Below the pieces are notes generated by a model. That model was not told the origin of the DNA. It worked only from the letters and a program-made list of their open reading frames with translations, and did not search any database. A program made the translations under genes and the position numbers. A stretch of DNA of 64,000 bases from DAOUCP01 sp034432155 (GTDB lineage Bacteria > Chloroflexota > Anaerolineae > Epilineales > Epilineaceae): assembly GCA_034432155.1 (NCBI GenBank), contig DAOUCP010000085.1, positions 16,164 through 80,163 of the forward strand. The letters are read 5' to 3'. This document shows, in pieces, positions 10,471 through 19,066 of the stretch (within the stretch, counting starts at the first letter, position 1; each line of letters begins with the position of its first letter).

Positions 10471-12783
10471 GTGCCTGGCCTCTTGATCCTCGCTCCGCCC
10501 GCCGCCTTGGCCCTAGGCGCCGTCCTGACGGTCTTGGTCGCCCGCCGCGGCGGAACCGAGCCTCGTCGCCTGAGCCTGGCAGTCGCTGGCCTGGCGTCTG
10601 TGCTTGCTCTCCTTCCGCTCGCCGCGCTGGCCCGCCTCCCGGAGGGCAAGCTTGCGCTGACCATCCTCGACGTGCCAGACTCACTGCTGCCAGCGGCGGC
10701 GATGGAGGTGGACCGAATGGCCGCGGTTGGCATGCTGGGGATCGCAGCTCTGGCCTGGCTGGCCTGTGCCGCACGGCCACGGTTGACGGCGGGGGAGGCG
10801 GCCAGCAGCCTGGCCATCGCCTCCGGCGCCTCGCTGCTCGTGGCCGGTTACCACACCCCAGTGGGCCTCGTGTACGGCTGGTTGGCGCTCGACGCGGCTC
10901 TCTTCCTCAGCTCCGCCGGCGACCGGCGAGCCCTGGTTGTGAGCCAGGTCGGCTTGCTTATGGCTGCCGTAGCCATGGCAGCGGCCACCGCTCTCCAGAT
11001 TCCACGGGCCATCCCGATCTACCTCCCGGCCTCCACCCTCAGCCAGACGCTGCTCATCCTGGCTGCGGCCTTGCGGATGGGCCTGTACCCGATCTGGACG
11101 GCTCTCCCCTTGTCACCCCTCGGCGACGTGCGGGCCCTGGCAGTGCAGCGACTGGCTCCTTCGCTGGCGGCCATCGGTCTCTTCCTAAGCGCCACCTTGC
11201 GGCTCAGCCCTGGCGAAGGCTGGACACCTCCCGTCTTGGCCTTCTGTGGGCTGGCCGTCCTCGGCGGGGGGCTGCTTTCCTGGCTGCATGACGATCGCTA
11301 CGCGGCCCATGCGTGGCAGATGGCATCGCAAGCGGGCCTGGTCACACTGGCAGGAGCTTTCGGCGGCGCTATCGGCGCCGCGATGGCCTGTATCCTGGCT
11401 CTCGACCTGGTTCTCAGCCGCGCCGCCCTCGGCACCATCCACGGCGCGCCGGCGACCTACCGGGAGCGCCTGGCGCGCGTGCTGGCCACCGCTAGCGCCC
11501 TCGGCGTGCCGCCGACCCTTGGCTTCGCCGGACGCTGGCTGCTGTCTCGGCAGCTCCTGGCGGCCGGCCACTGGCCCAGCCTGCTGGTAATCATGCTGGG
11601 CAGCGCCCTGGCTTCGGCGTCCCTCCTTCTGGACAGCCCACCGACGAGTACCCGCCGCGAGCTGCCGCGACTGCCGGCCACGGCTGCGTTCCTGGCGGCG
11701 GCAACGACCCTCGTGCTTGGGCTGTGGTTCCGACCACTGGACATGGCGATGCGCGCTCTGGTGGCCTTCAGTCCCGTGCCGGCGCTGGTCGACCTGGTCT
11801 TCACTTTGCGCAGCCCACTCACCCTAGCCTCCGGGATGGCCCTGCTGGTGGCCGTCCTCGCCCCAGTGGCCGTTGCTATGCCGCTCGCCCGCTCCCGGCC
11901 CGTGCCGGTGACACAGGCAGCGGCACGCTTCTGGCAAAGGCTACGCGAGCTCGTGGCCCTGGATTGGCTCGGCGATGCGCTAACGAGGCCGGTGATCGCC
12001 ATCGGCGTGGGCGTCCAGCGAGCCGCCGGCTTCGCATCGCCGCGGCGCGCCATGGCCTGGACGCTGCTGGCGGTGCTGGTGGTCAGCGGCTGGCTCATCC
12101 TCACCGGGTTCCCTGGTCCGACCAGCCAGCCGACGTCGCTGCCGCCGTGGCCGACGCTGGCCTACCTGGCGGTGATCGCCGCCGTCATCGGTCTGATCGC
12201 CAGTGCATCGGCACCCGCCATCACCCTTGCCGGCCTGGCGGCCAGTCAGCTCCTCTCAGCCGTCTGGCTGGTGATGGGTGGCGGCCGTCAAGCGACCATT
12301 CCGCTCATCGGGGTCATTTACGGACTGGTCGGCCTGCTGGCGGTCGGCATCTTGGCGCTCAGTCTTAGCGAGGCGCCACCCTCGGCCACCGTTCGCTCCA
12401 CGGTACGCCGTTTCCGCGTGCGGCACGCCCCAGCCGGTGGTGGGGACCAAAGGGGCATGGTCCTGATCGCCCTGGCAATCGTGCTCGTCATGATCTGCAG
12501 CGCCGATCTGCCGGTATCCGAGGAGCTGGTGCCTCTGTTCACTCTGCGACCGGCCCTTCTGTATGCCATCGGCGGCGCCCTGGTGGTCATCTTCGCTCGG
12601 ACGGCGTTGCAGCTGGTGGTCGGTGTCCTGCTGGCCTACATCGGCTTTCAGATGGGCTACGCTCAGATCGATGCAGGCTTGCTGGTGACCTTCGGCCTGT
12701 CGGCCTTCCACCTGCTGTTCGCGTTGGTCGCCGCCTACTATGTGGCCATCACCATGGCCATCGAGCAGGGGGGTACTGCGTAA
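10471..12783 (+). CDS. Complex I / Mrp antiporter-like membrane subunit with NuoK-like C-terminus
   Basis: A 770-residue membrane protein with about 18-20 hydrophobic segments. The GTG at 10471 starts directly with a transmembrane helix and lies 8 nt after an extended -10 box. The middle resembles the NuoL/M/N proton-channel family: LRMGLYPIWTALPLSPLGD aligns with the helix that normally reads K-S-A-x-x-P-H-x-W-L-P, and GVPPTLGFAGRWLLS matches G-x-P-P-x-x-G-F. The usual channel lysine is Arg (LRMGLYP) and the WE motif is replaced by WLALDAALF. The last ~130 residues (QLVVGVLLAYIGFQMGY) loosely resemble NuoK/HyfE. The next gene is a second protein of this type. No other complex I or hydrogenase genes are nearby, so the partner is unknown. 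Confidence 0.65.
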   Translation: MPGLLILAPPAALALGAVLTVLVARRGGTEPRRLSLAVAGLASVLALLPLAALARLPEGKLALTILDVPDSLLPAAAMEVDRMAAVGMLGIAALAWLACAARPRLTAGEAASSLAIASGASLLVAGYHTPVGLVYGWLALDAALFLSSAGDRRALVVSQVGLLMAAVAMAAATALQIPRAIPIYLPASTLSQTLLILAAALRMGLYPIWTALPLSPLGDVRALAVQRLAPSLAAIGLFLSATLRLSPGEGWTPPVLAFCGLAVLGGGLLSWLHDDRYAAHAWQMASQAGLVTLAGAFGGAIGAAMACILALDLVLSRAALGTIHGAPATYRERLARVLATASALGVPPTLGFAGRWLLSRQLLAAGHWPSLLVIMLGSALASASLLLDSPPTSTRRELPRLPATAAFLAAATTLVLGLWFRPLDMAMRALVAFSPVPALVDLVFTLRSPLTLASGMALLVAVLAPVAVAMPLARSRPVPVTQAAARFWQRLRELVALDWLGDALTRPVIAIGVGVQRAAGFASPRRAMAWTLLAVLVVSGWLILTGFPGPTSQPTSLPPWPTLAYLAVIAAVIGLIASASAPAITLAGLAASQLLSAVWLVMGGGRQATIPLIGVIYGLVGLLAVGILALSLSEAPPSATVRSTVRRFRVRHAPAGGGDQRGMVLIALAIVLVMICSADLPVSEELVPLFTLRPALLYAIGGALVVIFARTALQLVVGVLLAYIGFQMGYAQIDAGLLVTFGLSAFHLLFALVAAYYVAITMAIEQGGTA

Positions 12784-12786
12784 TCG

Positions 12787-14100
12787 ATGGGCCGTCTCTT
12801 CCTGGCTATTGTGGCCGCCTTCCCCTTCGTCATGGCAGGGCTCACCTTCGTGGCCGCCGACCGCTGGCCAGGGCGGCTCATTCGGTTGTCGAGCTACGGC
12901 TCGGTTGGCCTGGTCTTGACGGGAAGCCTGGCAGCCGTGGACGTCACCATCACCGCACCGATCGGCCGCTCGCTGGTTCTCTCCCCGCTGGCGCAACTCG
13001 GGGTCCAGCTCCTGGCGCTCGGCATGCTGGGTTTGGGGCTGTCGCTGAGCGAGGAGGATCGCCGCGATGCCGGTCGATGGCTGCCATTGGCCTGGCTGAG
13101 CAGCGGCGGTCTGGTGCTGGCGCTTCTGGTCACCTCGCTCACCCTGGCCGCCATCACGTACGTCGCCGCGGGACTGCTTTGGGCCTTCGGGCCGCCCAAG
13201 GCCGTTCGCCAGTCTCCGACCGGGCCCGGACTGCGCTATGCCGCCCTCTTGGTTCTGGCCCTGGCGCCGCTCCTTACCGCCCTGCGCCTGTCCGAGGTGG
13301 GCTTGTCGGTCGAGGGTGTGGAGCCGCTCGCACGGGCCCTTTTGGCGCCCGGCTTCGCCCTGCTCTTGAGCGTGGTACCGCTGCACGCCTGGACGGTCAC
13401 CTTGGCCAGCGGCAGTCCGCGGGCGATGGTGATGGGTGTGCTGATTCTAGTGCAGACGGCTGGGCTCGTCCTCATGCTGCGGGTGTTCGCCGCCTACCCG
13501 TGGCTGCTGACCGCCGAGCGCCCGCTTTTGTACGCCGGCGGCGGGCTCTCGCTCCTCGTCGGCAGCTGGCTGGCGCTGGCGGCGGAGGAACGCGATCCGG
13601 ACGATTGGCTGGCGTACGTCGTGATTGCCAATACGGGCCTAGTGATGATGGCCTTGGGCACGCAGTCGATGCGCGCTGCCACCGGCGTCTCGTTGATGCT
13701 GGTGGCGCGGGTTCTCGCCTTGGTGACCATCGCCATGGCGGTGCGCGCGACGCCCAGCATGGCGCGCATGGCTCGTGCCGTCGGAACTCTCACCCTGGCA
13801 GGTACCCCAGGTCTGGCCGGCTTCCCGTCGCTGTGGCTGCTGCTTTTGGCGCTGCAACTCCAGGCCCCGGCCGGGGCCTCGCTGGCCGTGCTGGTCGGGA
13901 GTGGGCTGCTCTTTGCCACGGCGGTGCGCCGCTGGCGGGCGGATGGTTCTCCGCAAGCGTTTGCTTGCGCGCCCGCCGAGGCCGTTCATTGGCCGCTCGT
14001 TGTCTTGATCGCCGCTCTGGTGGCTCTGGGCCTCTTGCCGCAAGTCGCGGCGGCGGTGTTCGGGCACACCCTGAGCGGCCCATTTCTGATCAACCAGTAA
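12787..14100 (+). CDS. NuoN/NuoM-like antiporter-type membrane protein
   Basis: A 437-residue protein with about 12-14 membrane segments, starting 3 nt after the preceding stop, so clearly co-expressed. GFALLLSVVPLHAWTVTLASG aligns with the NuoN segment G-F-x-x-K-x-x-x-V-P-F-H-x-W, keeping the VPLHAW part but with Leu at the lysine position. LAGTPGLAGFPSLW matches the later L-x-G-x-P-P-x-x-G-F segment. Loss of the lysine suggests that either it does not pump protons or another residue does the job. An inverted repeat within the coding sequence (13934-13977) encodes the RADGSPQAFACAP loop. Confidence 0.65.
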   Translation: MGRLFLAIVAAFPFVMAGLTFVAADRWPGRLIRLSSYGSVGLVLTGSLAAVDVTITAPIGRSLVLSPLAQLGVQLLALGMLGLGLSLSEEDRRDAGRWLPLAWLSSGGLVLALLVTSLTLAAITYVAAGLLWAFGPPKAVRQSPTGPGLRYAALLVLALAPLLTALRLSEVGLSVEGVEPLARALLAPGFALLLSVVPLHAWTVTLASGSPRAMVMGVLILVQTAGLVLMLRVFAAYPWLLTAERPLLYAGGGLSLLVGSWLALAAEERDPDDWLAYVVIANTGLVMMALGTQSMRAATGVSLMLVARVLALVTIAMAVRATPSMARMARAVGTLTLAGTPGLAGFPSLWLLLLALQLQAPAGASLAVLVGSGLLFATAVRRWRADGSPQAFACAPAEAVHWPLVVLIAALVALGLLPQVAAAVFGHTLSGPFLINQ

Positions 14101-14182
14101 TGGCCCCTCGTCGCACCCTGCTGCGCACCGCGCGCCACCCGGCAGCTGCAGCCAGGACGCGACACGGCTAGACGGGCAGCCA

Positions 14183-15685
14183 GTGCTGATGGCCCGTCGC
14201 CCTGGCTCCACGAGCGTCGCTGCCGAGCCTGCCTTGCTCGCCGCCATCCGGCTGGCCGACCAGGCGTACCACCTCTTTGCCGATGGTGAGAGCCTGATCA
14301 TCGGGATGTCCGGCGGGCCGGATTCGGTGGCCCTGGCCGATGCGTTGCGACGGTACGCTCCGGAGCGTGCCCTGCGCCTCCATGTGGCCCACCTCGACCA
14401 CATGCTGCGGCCTGGCTCGGCCGACGACGCCGTGTACGTCGCCCAGCTCGCTCGGCACTGGCAGATCCCGGCGACCATCGAGGCTCTCGATGTCGCCGCC
14501 CTGGCCGCCAAGAGCGGGCGTGGGCTGGAGGAGGCGGCCCGGCTGGCGCGTTACGCCTTTCTGGCCTCGGCAGCCGGCGAGGTTGGCGCAGAGGCCGTCG
14601 TCGTCGCTCACCACGCCGACGACCAGGCGGAGACGGTGCTCATGAACCTCCTTCGCGGCAGTGGCCTGGAGGGCCTGAAGGCCATGACGCCGCTGGCGCC
14701 CTATCCGCTGACCGCCGACGACGTTGAGCTGGCGCTCGGTCGGCGGTTGGCCACATTGCCTCGGCGGCTCCTACGACCGCTGCTTGATGTCCCGCGCTCG
14801 ACCATTCAGGCCTATCTGCAGCAGCAAGGCCTGGCGGTACGCGAGGATCCTTCCAATCAGGATCTCCGCTTCTTGCGCAACCGCATCCGCCACCAAATCC
14901 TGCCGCTCCTTGAAGCCGAGAACCCTCGTCTGCGCGAGACGCTGCGGCGCACCAGCCGATGGATCGCCGACGATCTGGCGGTGCTCGAACCGCTGGTGGA
15001 TGCAGCTTGGGAGAAGTGCGTCGTCTCCGGCAGCCGACCGTTCCGCTTCCGCCGCGCCGTTTGGCAGGAGCTCCCCGAAGCGCTGCAGCGTCGCTTGCTG
15101 CGCCGCGCGGTGTCCGAGCTCGCCGGTCGCAGTCCCTTCGGTGGCGAGCACATCGAAGCCATGCGCCTTGCTGCCACCGGTCAACCGCACCCGGGCCTGC
15201 CGCTCGGCCTTCGTCTGGAGGGCGACGTCGAGGCCTTCTGGTTCACCGCCGAGAGCCCACTTCCGCCGCCGCGTCTACGCCCCGAACCCCAGCCCATACC
15301 GCGCAGCGGCTCGTTGCGGCTGCCCGGCGGCTGGTCCCTGTCGGTTTGCGTTGGCGCAGCTGGCACGGCACCGCCACCGCCGTCGCCCTGGACGGCGGTG
15401 CTGGATGCACGCTTCCTTGACCAGGGCCTGGCGGTGCGCGGCCGCAGGGCAGGCGACCGGCTGATTCCCCAAGGCATGGGCGGGAGACATAGGCGGCTTC
15501 AGGACCTGTTCGTCGACTGCCATGTGCCCCGGGCCGAGCGCGACTCCTGGCCGCTCCTCGTTCTAGGCGACGAGATCATCTGGGTGCCGGGTCTGCGTCT
15601 TGCCGAAGGGGCTCTTCGGCCGTCGCCAGGGCAAGACTGGCTGCGGCTGCACTTCCAGCCGCCGACCAGGCTCGGGTGCGGCTGA
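14183..15685 (+). CDS. tilS: tRNA(Ile)-lysidine synthase
   Basis: A 500-residue PP-loop ATPase that converts the wobble cytidine of the AUA-reading isoleucine tRNA to lysidine. The PP-loop signature is GMSGGPDSVALAD near residue 42. VVAHHADDQAETVLMNLLRGSGLEGL and RPLLDVPRSTIQAYL follow as in the family. The C-terminal TilS domain is present (VRGRRAGDRLIPQGMGG and HRRLQDLFVDCHVPRAERD). Start choice lies between GTG 14183 and ATG 14189. The last 110 nt overlap the 3' end of the convergent glycosyltransferase gene. Confidence 0.95.
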   Translation: MLMARRPGSTSVAAEPALLAAIRLADQAYHLFADGESLIIGMSGGPDSVALADALRRYAPERALRLHVAHLDHMLRPGSADDAVYVAQLARHWQIPATIEALDVAALAAKSGRGLEEAARLARYAFLASAAGEVGAEAVVVAHHADDQAETVLMNLLRGSGLEGLKAMTPLAPYPLTADDVELALGRRLATLPRRLLRPLLDVPRSTIQAYLQQQGLAVREDPSNQDLRFLRNRIRHQILPLLEAENPRLRETLRRTSRWIADDLAVLEPLVDAAWEKCVVSGSRPFRFRRAVWQELPEALQRRLLRRAVSELAGRSPFGGEHIEAMRLAATGQPHPGLPLGLRLEGDVEAFWFTAESPLPPPRLRPEPQPIPRSGSLRLPGGWSLSVCVGAAGTAPPPPSPWTAVLDARFLDQGLAVRGRRAGDRLIPQGMGGRHRRLQDLFVDCHVPRAERDSWPLLVLGDEIIWVPGLRLAEGALRPSPGQDWLRLHFQPPTRLGCG

Positions 15686-17150
15686 GCCCCGGGCGAGCCA
15701 GACGATGCGCGCGAGCCAAGGCGGCGGGCAACCGGTTGAGCGGTAGCGACAGGTACACCGTGCTGGCAAAGCCGGCGGCGAACAGGGCCAACAGAGGCAC
15801 CCAACCCCAGCGCCCGCTCGCGGCTGCAAGGCCGAGAATGCTCATGGCGTAGACGGCCAGCAGAGCCTCCCCGACGACGACCGGCTCGAGTCTCGGCGAC
15901 ATCGCCGGCACGGTTGTACCGGCACCATTGGTTGTGCCCAGCTTCGGCGTGCGCTCGAACTCACCCCCCCGGCGGCTGATGGCTCGGACGACGGCCAGGC
16001 TGCCGTCCAGCGACAAGCCCAGCGCTACCAGGGCCAGCGCCGGATAGTACGCCAGCCGGCGACGCCAATCAGCGTGCAGCTCCGCCAAGGCGATGCCGTA
16101 CATGGCGGGGGGAGCCAGGCCCAACACAGCTAGCACCGCCAGGGCGGGAGGAAACGTCGGCGGATGGTGCAGGATGAGCGGCGAGGCCAGAAGACAGGCG
16201 ATGGGAAGCAGGTGCAGGAAGTGTCCGCCTAGGGTGAGCAAGGCGTGCAGCCGCACCACAACGGGCAGCGGTGCGCGCAGGATGGGGCCGCCCAGCTTGA
16301 GCACGAGTTGGGTGGTGCCGATCGCCCACCGGCGCTGTTGGCGGCGGAAGGCGGATAAGGTCATCGGCAGCTCCGCAGGGATGACCACTTCGGGCAGGAA
16401 GAGCACTCGCCAGCCTGCCAATTGGGCCCGGAAGCTCAGGTCGGTATCCTCGGCCAGGGAATCGCCCTGCCAACCACCGGCGGCCTCAATCGCCTCGCGC
16501 CGCCAGACTCCCGCGGAGCCATTGAAGGTCACGAACAGCCCCAGGCGCGCCCGCACCGTCTGTTCGATCACGAAGTAGCCGTCCAAGGCCATGGCTTGGA
16601 TGCGCGTCACGAGCGTGGCATCGGGATTCAGGTGGCCCCAGCGGGCCTGCACGGCAGCCACATCTCCGCTCAGGTAGGGCACCGTCCGTTCGAGGAAGTC
16701 GGCTGGCGGCACGAAATCGGCGTCGAAGACCGCGAGAATCTCTCCGCGAGCGCTACCCAGCCCGGCGGCAAGAGCACCGGCCTTGTAGCCATCCCGCACC
16801 CCCCGGCGGCAGACTTGGATATCGATGCCTCGTGCCCGCCAGCGCCCGACCGCGGCGTCGACGATGGCCGTGGTGCCATCTCTCGAGTCGTCCAGCACTT
16901 GCACCTGGAATCGATCGCGCGGCCAGCGCAATCGACAGGCGGCATCAATCACGCGCGCCGCCACCCATGGCTCGTTGTAAATCGGTAGCTGCACCGTGAC
17001 GACCGGTTGGTCGGTCCGGGTGGCGACCGAGAGCCACGGTCGCCTGGGGGCCGTCGCCAGATAGCTGGCGGTGAAGAACAGCACCCGCAAGCCGCAGAGG
17101 CCCAGACTGAGGATGAGCAGCGAGTAAGCAGCCACAATCGGTGGAGTCAT
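15576..17150 (-). CDS. Processive family 2 glycosyltransferase, cellulose/mannan synthase-like
   Basis: A membrane GT2 of 524 residues from ATG 17150; a TTG at 17195, just after the DUF951 stop, would add 15 residues. It has an N-terminal membrane helix (YSLLILSLGLCGLRVLFF), then a cytoplasmic GT-A domain with all motifs of processive beta-glycan synthases: VLDDSRDGT, VFDADFVPP, the AEDTDLSFRAQLAGW acid, and QQRRWAIG (the QxxRW motif). Four or more membrane helices follow. It is expected to polymerise and extrude a beta-linked polysaccharide from a nucleotide sugar; which sugar cannot be told. Its 3' end overlaps tilS by 110 nt, and DUF951 lies just upstream. Confidence 0.85.
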   Translation of the reverse strand: MTPPIVAAYSLLILSLGLCGLRVLFFTASYLATAPRRPWLSVATRTDQPVVTVQLPIYNEPWVAARVIDAACRLRWPRDRFQVQVLDDSRDGTTAIVDAAVGRWRARGIDIQVCRRGVRDGYKAGALAAGLGSARGEILAVFDADFVPPADFLERTVPYLSGDVAAVQARWGHLNPDATLVTRIQAMALDGYFVIEQTVRARLGLFVTFNGSAGVWRREAIEAAGGWQGDSLAEDTDLSFRAQLAGWRVLFLPEVVIPAELPMTLSAFRRQQRRWAIGTTQLVLKLGGPILRAPLPVVVRLHALLTLGGHFLHLLPIACLLASPLILHHPPTFPPALAVLAVLGLAPPAMYGIALAELHADWRRRLAYYPALALVALGLSLDGSLAVVRAISRRGGEFERTPKLGTTNGAGTTVPAMSPRLEPVVVGEALLAVYAMSILGLAAASGRWGWVPLLALFAAGFASTVYLSLPLNRLPAALARAHRLARPGLSRTRAWSAAGSAAAASLALATAEEPLRQDADPAPR

Positions 17151-17203
17151 GTTCGCCTGCCACACATCCGGCGCCCACCACGGCGCGGCGGCCAACCGCC
17201 CGT

Positions 17204-17437
17204 CTAGGCGCCGCTCGGCCCGGGAGGCCCGGGCGACGGCGCTCGCTCAATCACCGCCCGCAGTCGCTTGTGGAACTCGGCGCGAGGCAGGAGCACCCGC
17301 CGCTGGCAGCGCAAGCAGACAAGCCCGATATCCGCGCCCAACCGCACGACGCGCCACGTGTTGCCGCCGCAGGGGTGGTTCTTGCGCAGCTGGACGACAT
17401 CGCCCAGCCCGATGTCGCTGGGGGCTCCAGGTTGCAC
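17204..17437 (-). CDS. DUF951 small zinc-ribbon-like protein
   Basis: A 77-residue protein that matches the DUF951 family closely: DIGLGDVVQLRKNHPCGGNTWRVVRLGADIG, then LVCLRCQRRVLLPRAEF. Four residues (HPCGG and CLRC) could bind a metal. The family is common in Firmicutes and Chloroflexota and has no settled function. The GTG at 17437 lies 9 nt after a TATACT box, so the mRNA is probably leaderless. The gene runs into the GT2 gene downstream. Confidence 0.85.
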   Translation of the reverse strand: MQPGAPSDIGLGDVVQLRKNHPCGGNTWRVVRLGADIGLVCLRCQRRVLLPRAEFHKRLRAVIERAPSPGPPGPSGA

Positions 17438-17446
17438 GGGGGTGGG

Positions 17447-17455
17447 AGTATAGCA
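17447..17455 (-). promoter_or_regulatory. Extended -10 promoter of the DUF951 gene
   Basis: On the minus strand the site reads TGCTATACT, ending at 17447, 9 nt before the GTG at 17437. No clear -35 box is present. It faces an identical TGCTATACT on the plus strand at 17476-17484. Confidence 0.5.
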
Positions 17456-17475
17456 CCGCGGCCTCGCAAATCGTG

Positions 17476-17484
17476 TGCTATACT
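17476..17484 (+). promoter_or_regulatory. Extended -10 promoter of the M50 protease gene
   Basis: TGCTATACT lies 32 nt before the ATG at 17517. The same 9-mer occurs on the opposite strand at 17455-17447, making a symmetrical divergent promoter pair about 20 bp apart. Confidence 0.5.
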
Positions 17485-17516
17485 GCCGCTGCAGACCCCT
17501 TCGCTGCCGAGGCATC

Positions 17517-18173
17517 ATGCTCATCCTGGACTTGCTCAGCAACCCGCTGTCGGTACTCTCGCTGCTCGGCGCGCTTGTCGTTGGTCTGTCGGTGCACGAA
17601 TGGGCGCACGCTCGGTCGGCCTTTGCCCTGGGGGATCCGACGGCTTACTACGCCGGCCGGATGACCCTCAACCCGGCTCGCCACATCGACCCCTTGGGGG
17701 CCATCTTCTTCCTGATGGCCGGCTTCGGCTGGGCACGGCCGGTGCCCATCGATCCATTTCGCCTCGGCCCGACCGGCACCGTCCTGGTCAGTGCCGCCGG
17801 CCCGGGATCCAACGTGGCCCTCGCCGCCTTGGCTATCCTGCCCCTACGACTGGGCCTGCTCTCCACGCACGGGCTCCTGGCGAGCCTGCTGGGCTTCTTC
17901 GCCCTCCTGAACATCATGCTGGCGGTGTTCAACAGCCTCCCCATTCCCCCGCTCGACGGTTGGCGCATCGTGAGTGGCCTGGCTCCCCGGCACATGGCCT
18001 ACCGAGTGCGCGAGTTCGAGAGCTTCGGGATGGTGGCCCTCCTCGCCCTCATCGTCCTCGGCTCGATGCTCGGCGTGTCGCTTCTGGGCGCCATCATGTC
18101 ACCCTTCGTGCGGCTGCTCGTGTGGCTCATCGCCGGCAGCGACCTGGCGGCCGGGCTTAGCCTGCGTTTCTAA
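17517..18173 (+). CDS. Site-2 protease family (M50) membrane metalloprotease
   Basis: A 218-residue intramembrane zinc protease of the short, PDZ-less S2P group. The catalytic HExxH is LSVHEWAHAR near residue 25, and the second metal-binding motif is IPPLDGWR. GDPTAYYAGRMTLNPARHIDPLG between them is typical of the family. Five or six hydrophobic segments fit the fold. The ATG follows a GAGG site. The target is unknown; S2P enzymes cleave membrane-bound anti-sigma factors or signal-peptide remnants. Confidence 0.9.
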   Translation: MLILDLLSNPLSVLSLLGALVVGLSVHEWAHARSAFALGDPTAYYAGRMTLNPARHIDPLGAIFFLMAGFGWARPVPIDPFRLGPTGTVLVSAAGPGSNVALAALAILPLRLGLLSTHGLLASLLGFFALLNIMLAVFNSLPIPPLDGWRIVSGLAPRHMAYRVREFESFGMVALLALIVLGSMLGVSLLGAIMSPFVRLLVWLIAGSDLAAGLSLRF

Positions 18174-18175
18174 CC

Positions 18176-18706
18176 TTGACCGCCCAGCCGACGGCGCGGG
18201 TGCGGGTGCGGCAGTTCCTGCGGGCGCTGGCCGCCCGTCACCTGCCTCCGGACGATCGAGCGGCGGCGGAGGTGCTGCCACCGCACCTTCTGGCCCTGTT
18301 CCGCCGCATGCCGCCCGAGGATCGTCTGCACGGACTGGAGATGCTGGCCCTCTTGCGCGCCGCCGGGCACAGCGACGCGATCTTGCTGCAGGCGGGCCTG
18401 CTCCACGACTTCGGCAAGGCCGACTCGCCGGTCGGCATTCGGCATCGGATCCTGCGCGTCTTGCTCGCGGGCTATGTGCCTCCGCTTTGGCGTTGGCTGT
18501 GCGGCACACCCAGCGGCTGGCGCAAGGCCTTTTTCGTCGTCGCTCAGCATCCTGAGATCGGCGCCCAGCGTCTCGCCGCCGCCGGAGCCGACGTCGAGTT
18601 GGTCGAGCTGGTGCGCTGCCACGAGTCCCCGGCCCCGCCGCACTGGGCCAACACCCCGCAGGGAGAACGCCACGCCGCGCTGACAGCCCTCGACGCGCAG
18701 TGTTAG
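18176..18706 (+). CDS. HD-domain protein
   Basis: A 176-residue protein starting with TTG 2 nt after the M50 stop; a later GTG near 18198 is possible. It carries LQAGLLHDFGKADSPVGIRHRI, the HD pair of a metal-dependent phosphohydrolase, with further His residues in AQHPEIGAQRLAAAG and LVRCHESP filling the positions expected for the remaining metal ligands. This is the compact hydrolase-type HD arrangement rather than an HD-GYP. The substrate is not evident. Its tight coupling to the protease suggests a shared transcript from 17476. Confidence 0.75.
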   Translation: MTAQPTARVRVRQFLRALAARHLPPDDRAAAEVLPPHLLALFRRMPPEDRLHGLEMLALLRAAGHSDAILLQAGLLHDFGKADSPVGIRHRILRVLLAGYVPPLWRWLCGTPSGWRKAFFVVAQHPEIGAQRLAAAGADVELVELVRCHESPAPPHWANTPQGERHAALTALDAQC

Positions 18707-19066
18707 CGCTGCATCAAGTGATACGCCATCGCGATCGCCTTGGACGGGCCTCGGACGATCTGCGTGGGGTGTCACGCGGGCTTGCCGCCGGGCATCCGTC
18801 GGGGCTGCAGTGGGAATGCGGATCGGGGGTCGTTCTTGTCGGCGCCCGCCAACTCGCGTGCCGGCATGTGCCACGTCGCCATGCCCGGGTCCAGCTCGGC
18901 GAGTCGGAGAGACCTCGGGCTGTTCTAAAGAGGTGCACCCGAGCAGCTGCGGCGGTACCGCTGCATCCCGGCTTAGCCGCGAAGGCCGCGCAGCAGCGTC
19001 ACCTCATCATCGTCGGGACCAACGGTCCGACACTGCCACCGCCAGCGCGCACGAGCGATGCACCAG

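Noticed and set aside
18740..18928. Small frame with a CxxCH (cytochrome c-like) motif
   Set aside because: No signal peptide, no ribosome-binding site and no conserved context; the motif is short enough to occur by chance.
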